In this document: in pieces, positions 59,475 through 64,000 of the stretch
Position numbering within the stretch: the first letter of the stretch is position 1
How the letters are laid out: each line of letters starts with the position of its first letter
Assembly: GCA_035464655.1 (NCBI GenBank)
Contig: DATHRZ010000032.1
Location: 1 to 64,000 of the forward strand
DNA from: JARFPW01 sp035464655
GTDB lineage: Bacteria; Gemmatimonadota; Gemmatimonadetes; Palauibacterales; Palauibacteraceae
Length of the DNA: 64,000 nt
Direction: 5' to 3'
The notes under the pieces: model-generated
What the model was told of the DNA's origin: nothing
The model's database searches: none
The model's input: only the letters and a program-made list of their open reading frames with translations
Made by a program: the position numbers and the translations under genes

Positions 59475-60154
59475 CAGCTCTGCGACGCCCGCGCCTCGTA
59501 CAGGCGCACGATTTCGTCGACGACCTCGGCGCGGCCGCGCTCCGTGGAGTCGAGCTCGACGGCGTCTTCGGCGCGCGCCAGTGGGTCGATGACGCGCGAG
59601 GCGTCGAAGCGGTCACGCTCACGCAGGCGTTCGGCTTCGGCCGTCAGGGCGCCCTCGTCGTTCTCGTTCGAGCGTCGCTCCGCGAGCCGGCGACGGGCCC
59701 GTTCCTCGGCCGACGCGGTGAGGAAGATCTTGAGGAAGGCGTCGGGGAACACGGCGGTTCCGATGTCACGCCCGTCGACCACCAGCCCGGCCTCCTCGGC
59801 CGCCGCTCGAAGTGCCTGATTGACCCGCTCCCGCACGGCGGCGCGCGCCGACACCTCCGATACGCGAGCCGTCACCTCCGCCGATTGGAGCCACGGCCCG
59901 GGATGCTCGCCATCGATCTTCAGGCGGAACGTAGGCGCATCGGGCTCGAGTTCGAGGCGCAAAGCCGCTAGGCGCCCGTCGAACTCGGGCGTATCGATCC
60001 AGCCGTCGCGCAGGGCCGCCCAGGTGACCGCACGGTACAGGAGCCCCGAGTTCAGGTGGACGAGCCCCAGGCGGGCCGCGACTTCGCGGGCCGTCGTGCT
60101 CTTGCCCGAAGCCGAGGGGCCGTCGATCGCGACGACGTGGCCTACGGTCGTCAC
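59474..60154 (-). CDS. cmk: Cytidylate kinase
   Basis: Phosphorylates CMP and dCMP. The 226-residue protein shows the P-loop DGPSASGKST (10-19), the LNSGLLYRAVTWAAL segment, VVDGRDIGTAVFPDAFLKIFLTASAEERARRR (LID/NMP contacts) and SNENDEGALTAE. Coupled by overlaps to aroA (ATGA-type) upstream and the GT87 gene downstream. Confidence 0.95.
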   Translation of the reverse strand: MTTVGHVVAIDGPSASGKSTTAREVAARLGLVHLNSGLLYRAVTWAALRDGWIDTPEFDGRLAALRLELEPDAPTFRLKIDGEHPGPWLQSAEVTARVSEVSARAAVRERVNQALRAAAEEAGLVVDGRDIGTAVFPDAFLKIFLTASAEERARRRLAERRSNENDEGALTAEAERLRERDRFDASRVIDPLARAEDAVELDSTERGRAEVVDEIVRLYEARASQS

Positions 60155-61455
60155 GCGCTGACTCCCTGCCCGGCGCGCAGGCGCGCCAGGTCGCCCCAGA
60201 ACTCGGGATAGGACACGGCCACAACCGCGGGATCGTCGACCCGAATGTCGGCGCCCGGCACTATCCCGAGCGCGCCGAACGCCATGGCGATCCGGTGATC
60301 GCCGTGGGCCTCGACCACGCCCGCCGGCGAGTGGTCCGGTCGGCCGCGGATCACCAGGCCGTCGGGCCGTTCATCCACGTCGATACCCAGAGCGCCCAAG
60401 TTGCGCGCGAGAGCCGCGAGCCGGTCGGACTCCTTCAGCCGCAGCTCCGCCGCACCGCGGATTTCGGTGGTTCCTTCGGCGCGCGCGGCCAGCACGGCCA
60501 AGACGGGAATCTCGTCGATCAGGCCCGGCATCCCCGCGGGCCCGAGATCGATACCCGACAGCGAAACAGAGCCCGGACCGGCCGTGACCCGTCCGATCGG
60601 CTCACCCCCGACGTCCCCCGTCGGCTCGATCTCGACGTCGGCCCCGAACAGCTCGAGCGCCTCGAGAAAGGCGGCCCGTGTATCGTTGAGCAGCAGGCCG
60701 TCGATGCTGACCGTCCGTCCGGCGAGCACGCCGGCCGCGAGCAGGAAAGCCGCCGACGAAGGATCGCCGGGCACGGTGAGGTCACGCGCGGTGATCCCGT
60801 CACGCGCGCCCGCCGGAAGATGCAGGTGGGCGCCCTCGTCTTCAGGGCCGAACTCGATCGGCACCCCGACGTGGCGCAGAAGGCGCTCCGTGTGATCGCG
60901 CGACCGACCCGGCTCCCACATCTCGAACTCGACGCCCGCGGTCAGCGCGGCCAGCACGAGGGCGCTTTTAACCTGAGCGCTGGCGATGCGCGAGCGGTAG
61001 CGGAGAACGCGCAGATGGCCCGTAGACCGGGGCGCCAGGCGCACCGGCAGGAGCTCGGGCTCACCCGTGTAATCGATCTTCGCCCCCATCGCCTGCAGGG
61101 GATACACGACGCGGTCCATCGGACGGCGCCTCAGCGAGTCGTCGCCGTCGAGCACGACCTCGAGACCGAGGCCGGCGCACAGGCCGATCAGCAGCCGCAC
61201 GGTCGTCCCGCTGTTGCCGGCGTCGATCTCGGCGCCCCCGCGCCACGCGGCCGGCGGCGCCACGACGGCCGTGGTTTCGCCGGCCGGCCAGTCGACGCCG
61301 ACCCCCACGGCCTCGAGCGCGCGGGCCGTGCTGCGCACGTCGGCTGCCTCGGGCAGCCCCGTGACCTTCACGGGCGCCGGCGCCAGCGCCGCGACGATCA
61401 GGGCGCGGTGCCCGATCGACTTGTCGCCCGGCACGCGGAACTCGAGCGGATTCAC
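60151..61455 (-). CDS. aroA: EPSP synthase (3-phosphoshikimate 1-carboxyvinyltransferase)
   Basis: The sixth step of aromatic amino-acid synthesis. The 434-residue inside-out barrel has VPGDKSIGHRALIVAALA at the start, DAGNSGTTVRLL (77-88 region), SAQVKSALVLAAL and RLKESDRLAALARNLGALG, plus EAHGDHRIAMAFGALG near the end. The GDKSIGHR and GNSGTT forms are standard. The aroA-cmk pair is common in bacteria. Confidence 0.95.
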   Translation of the reverse strand: MNPLEFRVPGDKSIGHRALIVAALAPAPVKVTGLPEAADVRSTARALEAVGVGVDWPAGETTAVVAPPAAWRGGAEIDAGNSGTTVRLLIGLCAGLGLEVVLDGDDSLRRRPMDRVVYPLQAMGAKIDYTGEPELLPVRLAPRSTGHLRVLRYRSRIASAQVKSALVLAALTAGVEFEMWEPGRSRDHTERLLRHVGVPIEFGPEDEGAHLHLPAGARDGITARDLTVPGDPSSAAFLLAAGVLAGRTVSIDGLLLNDTRAAFLEALELFGADVEIEPTGDVGGEPIGRVTAGPGSVSLSGIDLGPAGMPGLIDEIPVLAVLAARAEGTTEIRGAAELRLKESDRLAALARNLGALGIDVDERPDGLVIRGRPDHSPAGVVEAHGDHRIAMAFGALGIVPGADIRVDDPAVVAVSYPEFWGDLARLRAGQGVSA

Positions 61456-62378
61456 TCGCCCTCCTCGCGCAACGGCAGCTCGACCTCGAGCCCGTCCTCG
61501 GCCGCGATCACTTCCCCGCCGAAGACTGCGCGAGCTTCGGCCGCCAGGCGGTGCGGAAGCTCGGAATAGCGCGCGCTGAAGTGCGTGATTGCGAGCCGGG
61601 CGACGCCTGCCGCCTCGGCCACCTCGCCCGCCTCGCGCGCCGTCGAATGCCGGGTCTCGCGCGCCCGTTCAGCCCCTTCCTCCATGAACGTCGCCTCATG
61701 GACGAGAAGGTCGGCCCTGCGCGCCGCCTCGCGCACCGCCGCGCAGGGGCGAGTGTCGCCGGTGTAGATGAGGCTGCGCCCCGGCCGCGGCGCACCGACG
61801 AGGTCGCTCGCGCGGATGGTCCGCCCGTCGGGTAGCTCGACGTCTTCGCCCCGATGCAGGCGCCCGAACAGCGGCCCCTCGGGAATACCCGCCGCCCGCG
61901 CCCGCTCGACGTCGAACCGGCCGAGCCGGTCGGGCTCGACGAGAGCGTAGCCGATCGAAGGCGCCGTGTGCTCGGTGCGCACGGCGCGCACCTCGTAGCC
62001 GTCGAAGGCGACCACCGCGCCGGGCTCGAGCCCTTCGATACGCAGGGGGAAGGTGAGCCGTTCCCCACCGATCACGACGATCGTCCGAACGTCGGCCTCG
62101 CGGCCCGCCGGGCAGTAGACGACGAGCTCTTCCTCGCGCGCCTGGAGACACATCGTGCGCAGCAGCCCGGGCAGCCCGAGAGTGTGGTCGGCGTGCAGGT
62201 GGGTGAGGAAGATCCCGCGCACGCTGAAGCCGACGGCGAAGCGCATCATCTGCCGCTGCGTGCCCTCGCCGCAGTCGAACAGATGCAGGTCGCCCTCTCG
62301 CTGGACGGCCAGCGAGGAAACACCACGGCGCACGGTCGGCCGCGACGAAGACGTTCCGAGAAAAGTCAGCTTGAGCAC
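61452..62378 (-). CDS. rnz: Ribonuclease Z
   Basis: The 308-residue beta-lactamase-fold nuclease trims tRNA 3' ends. The zinc motif HLHADH (FLTHLHADHTLGLPGLL, about 60-76), the FDCGEGTQRQMM loop, YTGDTRPC, HEATF and the C-terminal ITHFSARY are all present. It matters here because the tRNA-Sec and tmRNA do not encode CCA. First gene of the unit ending at rpsA. Confidence 0.95.
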   Translation of the reverse strand: MLKLTFLGTSSSRPTVRRGVSSLAVQREGDLHLFDCGEGTQRQMMRFAVGFSVRGIFLTHLHADHTLGLPGLLRTMCLQAREEELVVYCPAGREADVRTIVVIGGERLTFPLRIEGLEPGAVVAFDGYEVRAVRTEHTAPSIGYALVEPDRLGRFDVERARAAGIPEGPLFGRLHRGEDVELPDGRTIRASDLVGAPRPGRSLIYTGDTRPCAAVREAARRADLLVHEATFMEEGAERARETRHSTAREAGEVAEAAGVARLAITHFSARYSELPHRLAAEARAVFGGEVIAAEDGLEVELPLREEGE

Positions 62379-62575
62379 GGCCGCAACCTACCCGCCACGG
62401 GTAGAGCGTCAACGCCGACGGCAGGCGCGGCACGGCGAGGCACGGGCCATGCACACTCGATCCGGAGGCGGGGTCCACGCCGCGGGGATGCGGGCGACGA
62501 CTGCGCAATTAAGCATGCAATCGAATGAATCGAGTCCGTCCCCGCATCGGGGCGAAAGGCTGACGACACCGCAGA

Positions 62576-63763
62576 ATGCAAGGCGATAAACACCAGCACG
62601 GATACGATCTTCTCGCGCACCTGCGCCGGCTCGAGACCCGTATCGCCCGGCTTCAGAAGCGCTGGCAGACGTTCCGCGCCGACCCGCGGCCCGAGCGCCT
62701 CGAGGAGTTCCGAACGGCGTTCGCGGTCACCGATCGCGCGCTCGAGCAGCTGGCGGGTCAACTGGGCGGCGGCCGTTCCGGCGGCGCCGACGTGTTCGGT
62801 GGCGGGGGCGTGGCCGGCGGCGCCGGCGGCGTCGGGCGCGAAGCCGATCCGTTCGGGGCGCACCGGGCCGACCCGCGCTCGCCCGACGCACGCGCCGTGG
62901 TCGAGGCCGGACGGACGCTCGACAACGTGCTGGCCGAAGTCAGTCGCGCCTGGGGATTCCTGCGGCGCGACCCCGATCCGGCCGGGCTCGGCGGACTCGC
63001 CGATCGCCTCGCCCGCGCCGAAGCCGCCGCCAACGTGCTCAGCCGTGCCCTCGCGCCTCGCGACTGGCTCTCGGCCGACGACGCGCCGGCCGATCGGCAC
63101 GGACCCGCACCGACGACGGAAGCGGGCAGTCTCGACGCGGTTCTGACGCGAGTTCGCGACGATTGGGAGCATCTGCGGCGCGATCCGGCCCCCGATCGGG
63201 CCGGCATCCTGCGCGGCGAGCTCGCCGAGGCACGGCGGCTGGCCGAGGCCCTGGGCAGCCGGATGATGTCGCCCGAGCCGCCCGATCCTGAGACGGCGCG
63301 CTACCTGACCGGGATGAACGACGCCGTCCGCTTCGCCCCGTACCGGGACGCCTTCACCGGGCTCTACAACCGTCAGGGGTTCGATGCGCTGGCCGGAGCC
63401 GAGCTCAAGCGCTGCCGCCGATACTCGCGCTCGTTCGGGCTCCTGCTGATCGAGACGCAGGCCACCGACCTCGCGGAACTGCGGATCACGATCGGCACTC
63501 TGCAATCGCTGCTCCGTGGCTACGACCTGATCAGCCGCTATTCCGACCGGCGGCTCGCCGTGGGCCTGCCCGAGGCCGAGGGCGCACAGACCCGCCGCAT
63601 CGCGGCCCGCCTGCTCCGCGCGTTGCAGAGCGAAAGCCGCTCGTCGGTACGCAACCTCTCGTATGCCCTGATGCCGGAAGACGGCGCCACGCTCTCCGCC
63701 CTGTTCGAACAGGCCGAGGCGAGCCTGGAAGGCCGGGCCAAGGCGCGTGAAGGCCCCGGTTGA
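62576..63763 (+). CDS. Protein with three helical repeats and a degenerate GGDEF domain
   Basis: The 395-residue protein has three related helical units of about 50 residues: near 14-63, 107-157 and 180-230, each with W-x(2)-(F/L)-R-x-DP-x-P and a following Ala/Leu-rich helix. Gly-rich linkers separate them. Residues about 255-390 match a GGDEF fold (YRDAFTGLYNRQGFDALAGAELKRCRRYSRSFGLLLIE, then LRGYDLISRYSDRRLAVGLPEAEG). The catalytic GG(D/E)EF is replaced by YSDRR, so cyclic-di-GMP synthesis is unlikely; a regulatory role is more probable. The 197-base gap before it shows no clear promoter. It diverges from rnz. Confidence 0.75.
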   Translation: MQGDKHQHGYDLLAHLRRLETRIARLQKRWQTFRADPRPERLEEFRTAFAVTDRALEQLAGQLGGGRSGGADVFGGGGVAGGAGGVGREADPFGAHRADPRSPDARAVVEAGRTLDNVLAEVSRAWGFLRRDPDPAGLGGLADRLARAEAAANVLSRALAPRDWLSADDAPADRHGPAPTTEAGSLDAVLTRVRDDWEHLRRDPAPDRAGILRGELAEARRLAEALGSRMMSPEPPDPETARYLTGMNDAVRFAPYRDAFTGLYNRQGFDALAGAELKRCRRYSRSFGLLLIETQATDLAELRITIGTLQSLLRGYDLISRYSDRRLAVGLPEAEGAQTRRIAARLLRALQSESRSSVRNLSYALMPEDGATLSALFEQAEASLEGRAKAREGPG

Positions 63764-63932
63764 CCGCCGGTTGAGGAGTTCGGGATTTCTGCGGCTCGGA
63801 TGAGCGCTCCGGTCGACGCCGTATCTCACTCGATATATCAGGTATACGGCACTAACCAGTTGCCGGCTTTGCTACTACACTGTCACGAACGATGGCCGGT
63901 ATCTCCCCGACTGTGAGGTATATCCCGGGCAC

Positions 63933-63962
63933 CTTCTAGTTGTACACATGTACGCTTAGAGG
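63933..63962. promoter_or_regulatory. Second copy of the 30-bp palindromic element
   Basis: CTTCTA-GTT-GTACA-CA-TGTAC-GCT-TAGAGG, differing from the reverse complement of the 53711-53740 copy at 3 of 30 positions. It lies 171 bases past the end of the GGDEF-like gene and probably controls a plus-strand gene starting beyond the window. The rest of 63764-64000 holds no gene. Confidence 0.65.
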
Positions 63963-64000
63963 CGCCGCACCACCACATACGCGGAAACGCGCGGGGCGGA

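Noticed and set aside
1..64000. CRISPR arrays, insertion sequences, prophage, rRNA genes
   Set aside because: No regularly spaced repeats, transposase or integrase motifs, phage structural genes or rRNA sequence were seen.

Overview
High-GC bacterial chromosome segment, almost fully coding, from a diderm with lipopolysaccharide. Evidence for the outer membrane is LptE, an LpxH-type hydrolase, separate heptose kinase and adenylyltransferase genes, an Mla lipid-transport operon and a TonB-dependent receptor. A DUF5683 protein, a mannose-type PTS with HPr kinase and the general gene repertoire fit Gemmatimonadota or a near relative. That assignment is an inference from gene content. No phage, insertion sequence or CRISPR array was seen.

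Layout. 1-2632: a truncated HupE/UreJ protein, a lipoprotein, a TPR-like secreted protein and MarC. 2645-9398: a tightly packed minus-strand operon with a thioesterase, two lipoproteins including LptE, a cation/proton antiporter, RfaE2, CtaB, RdgB and an ECF sigma/anti-sigma pair. 9452-14076: LpxH (plus), then RfaE1, Fhs, RidA, a selenocysteine tRNA and a DUF5683 protein (minus). 14239-16847: mlaE-mlaF-mlaD (plus). 16867-18829: GreA, tmRNA with a clear terminator, PtsN and a zinc-ribbon protein. 18877-21521: recO-selB, so both the tRNA and the elongation factor for selenocysteine lie in this window. 21567-27714: a cobalamin riboswitch followed by btuF-btuC-btuD-btuB and a propeller-like surface lipoprotein that may be a BtuG counterpart.

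27814-45770 is one minus-strand run of 20 genes with mostly overlapping ends: argS, purM, ribD, ribE, ribBA, ribH, nusB, a glycosyltransferase, hpf, hprK, PTS IIA-IIB-IIC-IID, ptsH, ptsI, metK, ahcY, a BFN-domain protein and a membrane protein. 45952-46506 is an orphan Uma2 nuclease. 46656-53667 is a propionyl-CoA route: acyl-CoA carboxylase beta, biotin carboxylase, an RlmD-type methylase, a biotin carrier and methylmalonyl-CoA mutase, followed by a FmdB protein. The mutase needs B12, which ties this cluster to the uptake operon. 53819-62378 holds rnz, aroA, cmk, a GT87 transferase, rpsA with a very long Asp/Glu tail, and an LppC-like lipoprotein. 62576-63763 encodes a protein with a degenerate GGDEF domain and three internal repeats.

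Most notable: a 30-bp two-level palindrome occurs ahead of the carboxylase genes and again at the right edge of the window; the B12 operon couples a riboswitch hairpin to a TTG start and ends in a BtuG-like gene; and the carboxylase alpha subunit appears split into two genes with an RNA methylase between them.
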